Assembly: GCA_001797285.1 (NCBI GenBank) | Contig: MGOZ01000018.1 | Coordinates: forward strand, 1-33,964 | Length of the DNA: 33,964 nt | Reading direction: 5' to 3' | Origin: Coxiella sp. RIFCSPHIGHO2_12_FULL_42_15 | Lineage (GTDB): Bacteria; Pseudomonadota; Gammaproteobacteria; Coxiellales; Coxiellaceae | In this document: positions 1-9,174 of the stretch, in pieces | How the letters are laid out: each line of letters opens with the position of its first letter | How positions within the stretch are numbered: the stretch's first letter is position 1 | Program-made: the position numbers and the translations under genes | The notes under the pieces: generated by a model | Told to the model about the DNA's origin: nothing | The model's input: the letters and a program-made list of their open reading frames with translations, nothing else | Database searches by the model: none

Positions 1-305
1 GTCCATAGTTGCTGGTTTAGCGTCGTGAAGTGAACCTTTTGCATCACTTCCAGGGCAATCGTACTGATTTGGATATCCCAACAGTGTTCAAAAAATAATT
101 GCAGTATTTTTTGACGCCCTCCAATCTCTGAAATCCTACTCCACCAACTCACCCAACGAGACAAATAAGCCTTGATTCTTGGGGTAGAAAACCCATCTTG
201 CATCATAGCTTTTACCTGTTCACGGGCGGCACGTAACGTTCTTGCATGTAATGTCATTTGTGCCGACAGAGCGGGTTCGTGAGCTAAACTGATCACCTTT
301 TTACC
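1..305 (-). pseudogene. C-terminal continuation of the reverse transcriptase in the -1 frame, cut by the window edge
   Basis: If one G of the nine-G run (304-312 on the plus strand, as C) is skipped, translation runs through about 100 further codons without a stop to position 1. The stretch is basic and Trp-rich (for example YLSRWVSWWSRISEIGGR), as expected of an RT thumb or C-terminal domain. The intact gene is therefore one RT broken by a homopolymer indel. The break could be a real pseudogene, a phase-variable tract, slippage used on purpose, or a sequencing error; sequence alone cannot decide. Confidence 0.6.
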
Positions 306-1224
306 CCCCCCCTGAGGTTATTAAATGATCAGACTTGGACTGATTCTTGAGTCCCTCTGTCGCATTGGTGTTATTTGGGGTTTGCGTCCCCAAATAGTTT
401 ATTCCAAGGAAATGAAATCCATCTTCAACCCGACCAAATCTCGATTTTTTGCGAGATAAGGTCAAACGCCTTTCCTGTAGTACTTCGCTCATTTTTCGTC
501 GGCATCGATTATATTGTTGCTTGGTTTTACACAAAATCAGAATGTCATCTTGGTATCGCGCATACACAACCTCCATCGCATCAAATGCGGCATCCAGTGG
601 CTTTAAATAAATGGCGCTGAATAGCTGTGATAACGGGCCTCGCAGTGCAATCCCACATTCAGGATTTTGAAACCCTCGTGGCGTATCAATGGGATTTCGG
701 ATGATATCCTCTAACATTCGCTGTACATTTTCATCATCATAGGTCGCTTTAATGTCTTGAATCAGTTTGTATTGAGGGATGGATCGATAAAAAGATTTGA
801 TATCCACGCGGATAACATAGTGATACTCATTCGTTTGCAGTGCCTCAAGAATGTGTTGGGTGGCCCGTTTGACACCGGTAGGGCCAAAAAGGTGATAGCA
901 ATTTTTGTGAGCCACATACTGAAATGTCGGTTTAAGCTGTTTTAAAAGCACGTGCTGATAAATGCGGTCGGGAATTTCCAACTGATCGACGACCTCATCT
1001 TCAAAATAATAGCGGCGCAAAGGATGCGAGATATAACTGCCATCTATTAACGCTCGAATGCCGGTGGGCAACCAGATATCGAGTTCACGTGTCAAAAAAT
1101 GAATGTCGTGATTAGGGTTGCTGGTGTGTTTGCGCTTATGAATTTTTGCAAAAAGTGTTCGTGCGGTAAATTCCATGTTGGCAAAATCCCAACGTTGCAT
1201 CATGGTCCCTTTTGAGTTAATCAT
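301..1224 (-). CDS. Reverse transcriptase (RNA-directed DNA polymerase), N-terminal and catalytic part
   Basis: RNA-templated DNA polymerase with the core RT blocks in order: RVDIKSFYRSI (139-149, motif A with Asp141), GIALRGPLSQL (191-201), YQDD (224-227, catalytic Asp pair) and FHFLGI (270-275). It stops at TAA directly after nine G, but the next frame stays open and RT-tail-like to the window edge, so 307 aa is probably a truncated reading. Met9 (1200) has AGGG six bases upstream and is a better start than Met1 (1224). It lies divergent from the phage late operon. No HNH or zinc-finger maturase end is visible. I could not assign it to group II, retron, DGR or defence (Abi/UG) RTs: RT fold confident, class unknown. 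Confidence 0.85.
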   Translation of the reverse strand: MINSKGTMMQRWDFANMEFTARTLFAKIHKRKHTSNPNHDIHFLTRELDIWLPTGIRALIDGSYISHPLRRYYFEDEVVDQLEIPDRIYQHVLLKQLKPTFQYVAHKNCYHLFGPTGVKRATQHILEALQTNEYHYVIRVDIKSFYRSIPQYKLIQDIKATYDDENVQRMLEDIIRNPIDTPRGFQNPECGIALRGPLSQLFSAIYLKPLDAAFDAMEVVYARYQDDILILCKTKQQYNRCRRKMSEVLQERRLTLSRKKSRFGRVEDGFHFLGINYLGTQTPNNTNATEGLKNQSKSDHLITSGGG

Positions 1225-1347
1225 TCGACAAAAAATAAGCGTATTGTATTTTACTGAAGAGCGGAAGTGGGATCAAATCAAAAGAAAGGTTAACGTATTT
1301 CGGAAAGTCATTCGTGTGGAATTAAATGAAATTTAGCGCAAATTTCC

Positions 1348-1376
1348 TTGACTTTTATTAAAAAATAATCAATAAT
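1348..1376 (+). promoter_or_regulatory. Sigma-70-type promoter of the phage late operon
   Basis: TTGACT (1348-1353, 5/6 to the -35 consensus) and AATAAT (1371-1376, 5/6 to the -10 consensus) are exactly 17 bp apart, in the 253-bp AT-rich gap between the divergent RT and the first packaging gene. Its direction and position fit transcription of the whole 1478-15095 gene block. No operator-like dyad is obvious over it. Confidence 0.5.
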
Positions 1377-1477
1377 TTCGTCATCTGTTATTCGACAGAC
1401 ATAAAAATCCCCGTCACTTTTATTTTACTTCCCTGTTTTTATCTGTAAATTGCAAAAAAATACAGGAACATCACTGC

Positions 1478-1777
1478 ATGTCCAAATTTATTAAAGGTCA
1501 ATCGGGCAATCCGAATGGTCGTCCGAAAGGTTCTAAAAATAAAAAAATCCAACACGTCCAAACGTATATTGCTTCGGTATTAGAAGAGATGGATTTCTGC
1601 GCGTTTCATAAATTAATTGAATTAGCCAAATACAGCGACGATCAAACGATTCAACTGACCGCCGCCAAAGAAATCGCGCAGTATCTCGCGCCCAAATTAC
1701 GTTCGGTTACACTAACGGGAGACATTGAAAATCCCGTCTCATTCCACTTAAATCTAAGCCCATCAACAGACGCATAA
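1478..1777 (+). CDS. DUF5681-type small protein, probable small terminase or terminase-associated
   Basis: 99-aa basic protein beginning MSKFIKGQSGNPNGRPKGSKNKK. The GQSGNPNGRPKGSKN block (7-21) is the signature of the DUF5681 domain, found in short phage proteins beside large terminases. The middle is helical and the conserved C-terminal part reads AQYLAPKLRSVTL. It sits 25 bp ahead of the large terminase, where P22-like phages keep terS, so a DNA-recognition role in packaging is inferred, not shown. It is shorter than a typical small terminase (P22 gp3 is about 160 aa). A second copy with near-identical N- and C-terminal blocks is at 23356-23661 on the other strand. Confidence 0.75.
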   Translation: MSKFIKGQSGNPNGRPKGSKNKKIQHVQTYIASVLEEMDFCAFHKLIELAKYSDDQTIQLTAAKEIAQYLAPKLRSVTLTGDIENPVSFHLNLSPSTDA

Positions 1778-1802
1778 TCATAAGCAAATAGATAAAAAAG
1801 CA

Positions 1803-3242
1803 ATGAGTGTTCAACTACGCTATAACGCTTCAAATACCGCTTCACGCTTTCATCAATGCCATGATTTCGTGCGTCTTTTAATGGGTCCAGTAGGGAGTGG
1901 CAAAAGTGTGGCGTGCTGCATGGAAATAATTCATCGCGCCATGCAGCAGCAGAAAGCAGAGGATGGGTGGCGCTATTCACGATGGGTTGTGATTCGAAAC
2001 ACATACCCTGAGCTTAAAAGTACGACGGTGCAAACGTGGGATGCGTGTATTAATGGACGCGCGTTTGGGAATCATCACGGTGATTGGTTTAATTCGATTA
2101 TTTTCGGATCGCCCATTACGCATCATATTAAATTTGATGATGTGGATTTGCAGGTGTGGTTTTTGTCGATGGATAAACCGAAAGACGTCAAAAAATTATT
2201 GTCGCTCGAAACCACCGGCGTTTGGATTAATGAAGCACGTGAATTACCAAAAGCCATTTTAGATGCCGCGACACAACGTTGCGGTCGTTACCCACCTAAA
2301 ATGCAGGGTGGTGCTAGTTGGTTTGGCGTGATCATGGATACCAATCCTCCCGATCAGGACCATTGGATTTATAAGCAGTTTGAAGAACAAAACATATCAG
2401 GCTTTTCGATTTACAAATACCCGCCCGCGATTATTGAGGTCAATGGACATTATCAACTGAATCCACTCGCTGAAAACACGAGCAATCTCAATGCGCAATA
2501 TTATTTGAATCAAGCGAAAGGAAAAACCAAAGAGTGGATTAAAGTGTATTTGCAGGGCGAATACGGCAGTGTGAGTGATGGAAAACCGGTGTATCCGGAA
2601 TACGTCGATCGTGTGCATTGCGTCAAAGATTTAAAAGCGTTGCCCAACATTCCGTTATTACTCTGCTGGGATTTTGGATTAACACCCGCGTGTGTGATTT
2701 TGCAATTAACCCCACACGGTCAAATCCGTGTGCTGGATGAATTAAATGCCGAAAAAACGGGGATTAAAACGTTTGCCGAACACGGGGTCAAACCCTTTTT
2801 AGCAACACATTATGCGGGTTTTGAATGTGAAACTGGACAAGCTGATCCTGCGGGATTAGCGGGCAGTCAAACCGATGAGTCGATGACCTGTATTGGTGTA
2901 TTAAACGAATTAGGTTTTATTACCAATGCCGCGTGGACCAATGATTTTAGTCGTCGCCGCAACGCGGTTGCGCATTTTCTCACGCAGCTCGTGGATGGTG
3001 AACCTGGATTAGTGATTTCCGATCGTTGCCAACGCTTGCGACAAGGCTTTTTAGGCCGATATTGTTTCGAGCGCATACAAGTAATCGGTGATGAGCGCTA
3101 CAAAGATCAACCCACTAAAAATCAATTCTCTCACGCGCAAGACGCCTTACAATACGGCTGCCTGAAGTTCGCGCATCATTTACGCTCCCAACCCAAAAAT
3201 ATCACGACCCATTATAAAACAGGCTCTTTCTTCGCATTATGA
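1803..3242 (+). CDS. Phage terminase large subunit (packaging ATPase and nuclease)
   Basis: 479 aa, close to P22 gp2 (499 aa). The ATPase half has the Walker A loop GPVGSGKS (28-35) and a Walker B-like strand GVWINEARE (139-147), where Asn-Glu replaces Asp-Glu. The nuclease half is RNase H-like, with acidic residues at LCWDFG (Asp290), GQADPAG (Asp348) and SHAQDALQYG (Asp447), spaced as expected for the metal-binding set. It would pump DNA into the procapsid through the portal and cut the concatemer. The ribosome site before ATG 1803 is weak. The stop overlaps the portal start as ATGA. Confidence 0.93.
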   Translation: MSVQLRYNASNTASRFHQCHDFVRLLMGPVGSGKSVACCMEIIHRAMQQQKAEDGWRYSRWVVIRNTYPELKSTTVQTWDACINGRAFGNHHGDWFNSIIFGSPITHHIKFDDVDLQVWFLSMDKPKDVKKLLSLETTGVWINEARELPKAILDAATQRCGRYPPKMQGGASWFGVIMDTNPPDQDHWIYKQFEEQNISGFSIYKYPPAIIEVNGHYQLNPLAENTSNLNAQYYLNQAKGKTKEWIKVYLQGEYGSVSDGKPVYPEYVDRVHCVKDLKALPNIPLLLCWDFGLTPACVILQLTPHGQIRVLDELNAEKTGIKTFAEHGVKPFLATHYAGFECETGQADPAGLAGSQTDESMTCIGVLNELGFITNAAWTNDFSRRRNAVAHFLTQLVDGEPGLVISDRCQRLRQGFLGRYCFERIQVIGDERYKDQPTKNQFSHAQDALQYGCLKFAHHLRSQPKNITTHYKTGSFFAL

Positions 3243-5167
3243 AAAAAATGAATGACACCGATTTTTTAAAAGAAGCACGTAAAAATATCGAATCGTGGTT
3301 TGACTATTTTTCAGAGAATGTGGATCGTGCGAAAAAAGACATCGAATTTGCGTTAATGTCACAATGGGACTCCGACATCAAACGCCGACGTTTAAATGAA
3401 GGCAAGCCGACGTTTGAACTCAATCAACTGTATGCCCACGTGTCAGCGATTATTGGCGAGCAGCGACAAAACACACCGAATATTCTCGTGCATCCGGTTT
3501 CAAGTCACGTAGAGCAGCAGGACATTGATTTACGGGAAGGAATTATTCGTCAGGTGTTATACGAATCCAAAAGCGATATCGTCTTTCAGGAAGCCTTTAA
3601 ATGGACCATGGTTGGTGGATTTTCCGCACTCAGAATTATCACCGAATACGAATCCCCCGAGAGCTTTCACCAAAATATTCGATTAACGCATTTGAGCGAC
3701 CCTACGACCGCGTTTTTTGATCCCAGTGCAGAAAAGCCCGACAAATCGGATGGTCGCTTCTGTGGCGTTTATGAAACGCTGACGCGAGAGGAATTTAAAC
3801 GTCGTTACCCGGATCAATCGGTACCGTTATCTTTCGACCAGAGCGGCCATTTTACCTGGAAAACGGATAAAACCGTGACGATCGCGGAGTATTTTGTAAA
3901 AGAATATTTCACAACGACCATCGTGCAGCTGAGCAACGGCAACGTTCTGAAAAAAGCAGACGCTCAAAAATTATTGACTGAACAGCCCGCGATCACGATT
4001 CTGAATGAGCGTGATGCGGAAGATTATAAAATCCTGCATTACCAACTAACCGGCCATGCCATTTTGGAAAAAAACGAATGGCCTTCAAAAGATTTGCCGA
4101 TTATTTTCGTGGATGGCGATTCTTTTTATCGTGAAGGCCAACAGATCACAAAATCGTTTATTCATTATGCTAAAGATGCTCAACGCTACCTCAATTACAT
4201 TGCATCCGAAGCGGCATTAGCGGTACTCAATCGCCGTCGTGAAGAATGGCTAGCCACACCCGAGAACATTAAAAATAATGAGGACGCGTGGAAATATCCG
4301 GATCGTGTGCAAGGTGCGATGATTTTTACGCCAGATTCCCGCACCGGTTTTATTCCTCAAAAAATTCCACCGAGTGAAATTTCCGCTACGTTAATGGCGC
4401 AATACGAACGCGCCAAACAAGACATTAAACAGATTTTAGGACGCTATGAAGCGAATTTAGGAATGCCGGGTAACGAACAGAGTGGCGTTGCGATTATGAA
4501 TCGCGTGAAGCAAGGCAATGCCTCTACCTTTGTGTATTTCGACAATCTCAATCGTGCAGTAGAATCCTGTGCGCGAGTGATTTTGAATTTAATTCCGGTC
4601 GTGATGGATACCACCCGTACGATTCCGATTCGAAAGAGAGATCAATCGCAGCAATTAGTGACGATTAATAATCCGGTCGGTGATCAGTATCATCATGATT
4701 TGAATCAAGTCCGTTATTCGGTACGCGTAGAAGCGGGTCCTAATTATGCGGTGCAAAAAGCCGAAAGCTTGCAGCAGCTCATGCAGTTAGCGACCAGCCA
4801 TCCTCAAATCGGACAGCTGATTCCCGATTTAATTGCCGGCAATTTAGAGTTAGAAAATATGCCCCAAATTGTGGATCGCTTAAAAACATTATTACCACCA
4901 CAGATTTTGGCACAAGAAGAAGGTAAACCTTTACCACCAGCATCACCTAATCCACAAGCGCAATTACAGCAACAGCACCTGCAAATTGAGCAGATGAAGG
5001 CTGAGAATGAAGCCAATAAAATGGCTTTAGAACGTTATAAGCTCGGTGTAGATGTCCACACCAATCATATTAAAACTCAAGCTGAAATGGGTAAGGCGAA
5101 ATTGTCTTACGATACTGCCGTGATGAACCATTTACACAAACAACCGTACAGGAATCTCTATGTCTGA
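3239..5167 (+). CDS. Phage portal protein, P22 gp1-like
   Basis: 642 aa (P22 gp1 is 725 aa). It starts inside the terminase stop (ATGA) and is followed by scaffold and coat genes, the fixed position of a podovirus portal. The N-terminal part (about 10-60) is helical with many charges and includes the phrase ALMSQWDSD, like P22-type portals; the stem and clip region is rich in Asp and aromatic residues. The C-terminal 120 residues are a Gln/Glu/Lys coiled coil (QLQQQHLQIEQMKAENEANK), like the helical barrel of P22-type portals. It forms the dodecameric DNA channel at one capsid vertex. The last 8 nt overlap the scaffold gene. Confidence 0.88.
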   Translation: MKKMNDTDFLKEARKNIESWFDYFSENVDRAKKDIEFALMSQWDSDIKRRRLNEGKPTFELNQLYAHVSAIIGEQRQNTPNILVHPVSSHVEQQDIDLREGIIRQVLYESKSDIVFQEAFKWTMVGGFSALRIITEYESPESFHQNIRLTHLSDPTTAFFDPSAEKPDKSDGRFCGVYETLTREEFKRRYPDQSVPLSFDQSGHFTWKTDKTVTIAEYFVKEYFTTTIVQLSNGNVLKKADAQKLLTEQPAITILNERDAEDYKILHYQLTGHAILEKNEWPSKDLPIIFVDGDSFYREGQQITKSFIHYAKDAQRYLNYIASEAALAVLNRRREEWLATPENIKNNEDAWKYPDRVQGAMIFTPDSRTGFIPQKIPPSEISATLMAQYERAKQDIKQILGRYEANLGMPGNEQSGVAIMNRVKQGNASTFVYFDNLNRAVESCARVILNLIPVVMDTTRTIPIRKRDQSQQLVTINNPVGDQYHHDLNQVRYSVRVEAGPNYAVQKAESLQQLMQLATSHPQIGQLIPDLIAGNLELENMPQIVDRLKTLLPPQILAQEEGKPLPPASPNPQAQLQQQHLQIEQMKAENEANKMALERYKLGVDVHTNHIKTQAEMGKAKLSYDTAVMNHLHKQPYRNLYV

Positions 5168-5882
5168 AGAACAAGTCACTGAAGCAATGATTGACCCCAC
5201 CGAGCAACCCGAAGCTGAAGCGTTATCCGTAAAGGAAGAACCAGCGCTCGAAAATGTAGAGACTGAATCTGACAGTGAACCTGCCCTTGAAATTGAGCCA
5301 AAAAAATTTCAACCAGCAGAATCATTTTCACTTCTGGATGAACAGTTGCTTGATCCCCTCACGGGTCAGTCATTACAAGAGCCCAATAAAGCGGATTATG
5401 ACGACACCAAAGATTATTTAGAAGCAATACTGCAGCACGGTAAAAAGCTGAATCAAGCGCGCCAAGAAGCTCATTATCGAGAACATCAGCGCCGTCACGT
5501 TGAAATGCAATTTCATACTTTTCAAGCGCAAGAAGCGAAGGCAAAGAACCACTACGCTGATTATGAAGCGGTGGCGCACGCGGATTTTCCGGTGACGGAA
5601 TTAATGGGCCAGGCGATTATGGCTTCTGATAAAGGCCCGGATATTTTGTATTGGCTCGGAAAAAATAAAGAGGAGTCCTTACGCATTGCACGATTGAGTC
5701 TTGAAAATCCCTTGCGTGCTGCGCAAGAAATAGGACGACTCGAAGCAAAATTATCAAAGCCCGCAAAAATTCAATCGCAAGCGCCCAAACCAATTAAACC
5801 GCTTTCATCCACCGTCACGGCTCACAAAAGCATGGATGACATGAGTCCTTCTGAAATCAAACAGTATTTAAAAACGAGGTAA
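5160..5882 (+). CDS. Phage scaffolding protein
   Basis: 240 aa. The first 60 residues are strongly acidic (runs of Glu, Asp and Pro), the middle is a helical charged stretch with many His, Gln and Lys, and the end (SKPAKIQSQAPKPIKPLSS then DDMSPSEIKQYLKTR) is basic and helical. This acidic-to-basic profile and a position between portal and coat match P22 gp8, whose basic C-terminal helix-turn-helix binds coat protein during procapsid assembly. Primary sequence is poorly conserved in the family, so the call rests on composition and gene order. The gene starts inside the portal end and stops 6 bp before the coat start. Confidence 0.8.
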   Translation: MSEEQVTEAMIDPTEQPEAEALSVKEEPALENVETESDSEPALEIEPKKFQPAESFSLLDEQLLDPLTGQSLQEPNKADYDDTKDYLEAILQHGKKLNQARQEAHYREHQRRHVEMQFHTFQAQEAKAKNHYADYEAVAHADFPVTELMGQAIMASDKGPDILYWLGKNKEESLRIARLSLENPLRAAQEIGRLEAKLSKPAKIQSQAPKPIKPLSSTVTAHKSMDDMSPSEIKQYLKTR

Positions 5883-5888
5883 AACACC

Positions 5889-7082
5889 ATGAGTAACCAA
5901 TTTATTAGCGATGATGTGATTGCTAAAACTGCTTTAGCTTCCTTCATGAATCATCTGTCTCTCGCGTCAACCGCCAATATTCAATATCGCGATGAATTTA
6001 CCGTCGGTCGCGGTGATACCATTCGCATTGAAAAACCCGTAAATTTTACGGTGCGATCGGGTGAAGTGGCGTTGGATCAAGATTTCGTGCAACGCTCAAC
6101 CAGCATTACGGTTGCGCATCAAGATGGTGTCGACATGATTTTTTCGAGTAAGCAACGCGGCTTAGAATTACGCAAATTCAATGAAAATGTGATTGAACCT
6201 GCGATGAAAGATTTAGCGAATCAAGTCGATTATCGCGGTATTCAAGTAGGACTGGAGGCGATTTATCACACCGTTCAAGCCAGTGGTAAAAGCATGACGT
6301 TTGCGGATATTAACCGGGGTCGGGCATTCCTCAGTAAAGTGGGTGTTAATCCGGATTACTGCTTGATGAACATTGATGATGCGACGGATTTAAAAAACTC
6401 ACTGCAAAATTCATTTAATGCCACGCTCAATAAAAATATCTCTGAACGCGCTGCATTAGGAAATTTAGCGGGTCTTGATATTTATGAATCACAAAACTTA
6501 GTTCCGCATGTTGTCGGAGTGCAAGGCGGAACACCCCTGGTGAATGGGGGTGGTCAAAGCGGAAAATCACTCAAAACTTCTGGCTGGACGCCGAAGAAAA
6601 CGGTATTAAACGAAGGTGATATTTTTTATATCGAAAATGTTTATACCGTCAATCCGGTGACCGGACTTCCCATTGGTTCTGGAGATTCCAATTTACAACG
6701 CTTTGTCGTCTGTAATGAGGTTATCTCTGATGAAACGGGTAACGCGGTGATTAATTTCAAAAATGACCTCGTTCTTTCAGGCCCGTATAAAACAGTGAGT
6801 CAGTCACCTGACGATAAAGCTAAAATTACCGTGCTGGGTAAACCGAACAGTACCTTCAGCAATAATTTTATTTACAGCCGAGAAGCGTTTTCTCTCGCGT
6901 GCATTCGATTACCAGAGCCGCGTGGTGCCGGTTTTGCAAAAACCGTGGTGGATAACGAAACCGGTATCGCCATGCGCATGATTGAAGATTACGATTCTAA
7001 AACGGATCGAAGCCGAATTCGGTTTGATGTGATGTACGGTTGGTTGTGTAATCCGGAATATGGCGTTCGAGTGGTGGTGTGA
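5889..7082 (+). CDS. Major capsid protein, P22 coat-like (HK97 fold)
   Basis: 397 aa (P22 gp5 is 430 aa). N-terminal helix followed by the phrase DEFTVGRGDTIRIEKP (about 40-55), then SGEVALDQDFVQRSTSITVAHQDGVDM and a long helical stretch (ELRKFNENVIEPAMKDLANQVDYR), as in the P22 coat family. The segment from about 205 to 330 (VQGGTPLVNGGGQSG onward) probably holds the inserted beta-rich I-domain. It builds the icosahedral shell. It follows the scaffold at 6 bp and its TGA overlaps the next ATG (TGATG), so expression is coupled. Confidence 0.9.
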   Translation: MSNQFISDDVIAKTALASFMNHLSLASTANIQYRDEFTVGRGDTIRIEKPVNFTVRSGEVALDQDFVQRSTSITVAHQDGVDMIFSSKQRGLELRKFNENVIEPAMKDLANQVDYRGIQVGLEAIYHTVQASGKSMTFADINRGRAFLSKVGVNPDYCLMNIDDATDLKNSLQNSFNATLNKNISERAALGNLAGLDIYESQNLVPHVVGVQGGTPLVNGGGQSGKSLKTSGWTPKKTVLNEGDIFYIENVYTVNPVTGLPIGSGDSNLQRFVVCNEVISDETGNAVINFKNDLVLSGPYKTVSQSPDDKAKITVLGKPNSTFSNNFIYSREAFSLACIRLPEPRGAGFAKTVVDNETGIAMRMIEDYDSKTDRSRIRFDVMYGWLCNPEYGVRVVV

Positions 7083-7738
7083 TGGCACGAGCGCAAACAC
7101 CGAATGATGTGATTCGTCGCGGCATTGCATTGACGGGTATTCACCCAGCGAATGAAGATATGCCCGCGACTTATCTCATGGATGGTTTATCCATTTTGAA
7201 TGACATTTTGGATGAATGGGGTGGCTTTGGAATTTATATTCCGTATCAATCGGAATTATCTTTTTCACTGACGCCGGGTAAAAAACACGTTGTGGTGAGT
7301 AACCGCATTCCTTCGGATATTCAAGCAGCGGAACTGATTCATATTCTTCAGGCAACCATCGATACGTTTGAATTAGATTTGTTGTCGGAATCGCAACATT
7401 TGCACCTGTTAAAAAACGCGGTGCAACGACCCACGGGATTATTGCTACGACGTTTTCCGAATTACAGTCAGTTGATTTTTGATGCCGTTCCCGATAAAGC
7501 CTACACCATCCATCTTCTTTGTAAGCAACGATTATTGGAAGTCGATTTATTCCAGCAATTTGATCAGGTGCCGGCGCATTATTGGCGAGCCCTCACTTAT
7601 CAAATTGCGGTGGATTTTGCCGCGATGGTGGGCGCCTCGCTATCACCCACCATTGAAAATCGAGCAGAAAAAATGGTGTTGAATCTGCTGGCATCCAATA
7701 TCCCCGATTTAACAATAAAAACGGAGCGAGCGCTTTAA
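7082..7738 (+). CDS. Tail accessory factor, P22 gp4-like head-completion protein
   Basis: About 218 aa from the ATG at 7082, which overlaps the coat stop as TGATG; the GTG one codon earlier is an alternative. The N-terminal half reads DVIRRGIALTGIHPANEDMPATYLMDGLSILNDILDEWGG, the helical pattern typical of gp4-like adaptors (tandem helices with LNDxLDEW). In P22, gp4 plugs the portal after packaging and carries the tailspike ring; the place between coat and gp10-like genes is identical here. It is longer than P22 gp4 (166 aa). Its stop overlaps the next start as TAATG. Confidence 0.82.
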   Translation: MARAQTPNDVIRRGIALTGIHPANEDMPATYLMDGLSILNDILDEWGGFGIYIPYQSELSFSLTPGKKHVVVSNRIPSDIQAAELIHILQATIDTFELDLLSESQHLHLLKNAVQRPTGLLLRRFPNYSQLIFDAVPDKAYTIHLLCKQRLLEVDLFQQFDQVPAHYWRALTYQIAVDFAAMVGASLSPTIENRAEKMVLNLLASNIPDLTIKTERAL

Positions 7739-9174
7739 TGCGATCCATCGAATATACGATTGTTGGACAAGCCTATACCGAGCGTTCTCTCGATTGGGAC
7801 GCACAGACCTGCATTAATTTTTATGTGGCTGAAGATCCCACTGGCAAGCGTCCGAGGATGCTCGTGCCCACGCCTGGCACTGAATTACGTCAAGTTCTGC
7901 AAGAAGGACAGTTACCCATACGCCAACTTTATACGAATGGAGAAATTCTTTTTGTTATCGTCGGTAATGAAGTGTATCGAGTGAATCAACTGATGGATGT
8001 CACTAAAATCGGCTCTATTGGTTCACCCTCTGGCTTTGTATCCATGGTTCACAATAATCAGATGCTGGTCATTGTGGATGGCAGTGGTGGGTATACCTAT
8101 CATTTTACAACGGGTGTTTTTCAAAAAATCACCGACAGTGGTTTCACGACACAACCTCAGATGATTGATTATTTGGATGGTTATTTTATTGTGTGTCAGG
8201 GCGACTCGAATGTTTTCCATTTGAGCGCACTCAATAATGCGAATCAATGGACGCTTGAGACGGGAGCCACTCAATTTGCTTTGGTGCAATCCCAGCCTGG
8301 TAAATTAGTGGGTTTAGCCACTTTGCACGGTCGTTTATTTTTATTCGGCGAATATGCCACCGAAGTGTGGTATGACGCAGGTGCCAGTGATTTCCCTTTA
8401 CGACGTGATAATAATTTATTACTGCAATATGGATGTGCTTCACGTGCAACGATTGCAGCGGGACACCAATGCTTGTTTTGGTTGGCCCGTGACAAAGATG
8501 GGGTGGGTTCCGTTAAAATGACCGATGGCACTTTGCCTCGCACCATCAGTACCCCCGTTATAGAATACGCGATTCAACAGTATCAAAATATCCAAAATTC
8601 TTTTGGATTTGTGTTTAAAGAAGACGGACATATTTTTTATCAGCTGACGTTTCCAGACGACCAAGTGACGTGGTTATACGATGCAACCATGAATGCGTGG
8701 AGCCAATTACAAGATAGCCAGCAAGGCTGTCATCAAGCGACGTGCCACGCTTTTTTTAATAGCGAACATATTGTGGGTGATAAAAAGGGTCCTTACTTAT
8801 TAGCCCTATCATCCCGTTATCTGACTAACGGTGGTGAATGGATTCACCGTGAACGAACAGGGCCCCATTTTTGTGATTCAAGCAATCATCAGCTTCGAGT
8901 CGCTTCCTTCGACTTATTACTGGAAACAGGAACTTCGATGGCATCCAGTGATGAAGAAGCGCCTAAGATTTTATTATCCTTTTCTCGAGATGGTGGGCAC
9001 CGTTTTGGTAACCAGCACGCTTTAACGCTCGGACGAGCCGGTGATTTTGGACAGCGCGTGATTTGGCGGCGATTAGGAATGAGCCGAGATTATGTTTTTA
9101 AAATTGAACTTTGGCATCCGGTTAAAGCGCTTATTTTTGGTGCCACGCTTCACTATGAGGTGATGCCAACATGA
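7738..9174 (+). CDS. Packaged-DNA stabilisation protein, P22 gp10-like tail hub
   Basis: 478 aa, nearly the length of P22 gp10 (472 aa). Beta-rich with recurring blocks of the kind seen in propeller proteins (for example GKLVGLATLHGRLFLFGEYATEVWYDAG, about 188-215). The N-terminus DAQTCINFYVAEDPTGKRPRMLVPTPGTEL matches the usual opening of this family. In P22, gp10 hexamers form the tail hub under gp4 and close the capsid so that DNA does not leak. It starts at TAATG with the gp4-like gene and ends at ATGA with a 50-aa gene. Confidence 0.85.
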   Translation: MRSIEYTIVGQAYTERSLDWDAQTCINFYVAEDPTGKRPRMLVPTPGTELRQVLQEGQLPIRQLYTNGEILFVIVGNEVYRVNQLMDVTKIGSIGSPSGFVSMVHNNQMLVIVDGSGGYTYHFTTGVFQKITDSGFTTQPQMIDYLDGYFIVCQGDSNVFHLSALNNANQWTLETGATQFALVQSQPGKLVGLATLHGRLFLFGEYATEVWYDAGASDFPLRRDNNLLLQYGCASRATIAAGHQCLFWLARDKDGVGSVKMTDGTLPRTISTPVIEYAIQQYQNIQNSFGFVFKEDGHIFYQLTFPDDQVTWLYDATMNAWSQLQDSQQGCHQATCHAFFNSEHIVGDKKGPYLLALSSRYLTNGGEWIHRERTGPHFCDSSNHQLRVASFDLLLETGTSMASSDEEAPKILLSFSRDGGHRFGNQHALTLGRAGDFGQRVIWRRLGMSRDYVFKIELWHPVKALIFGATLHYEVMPT

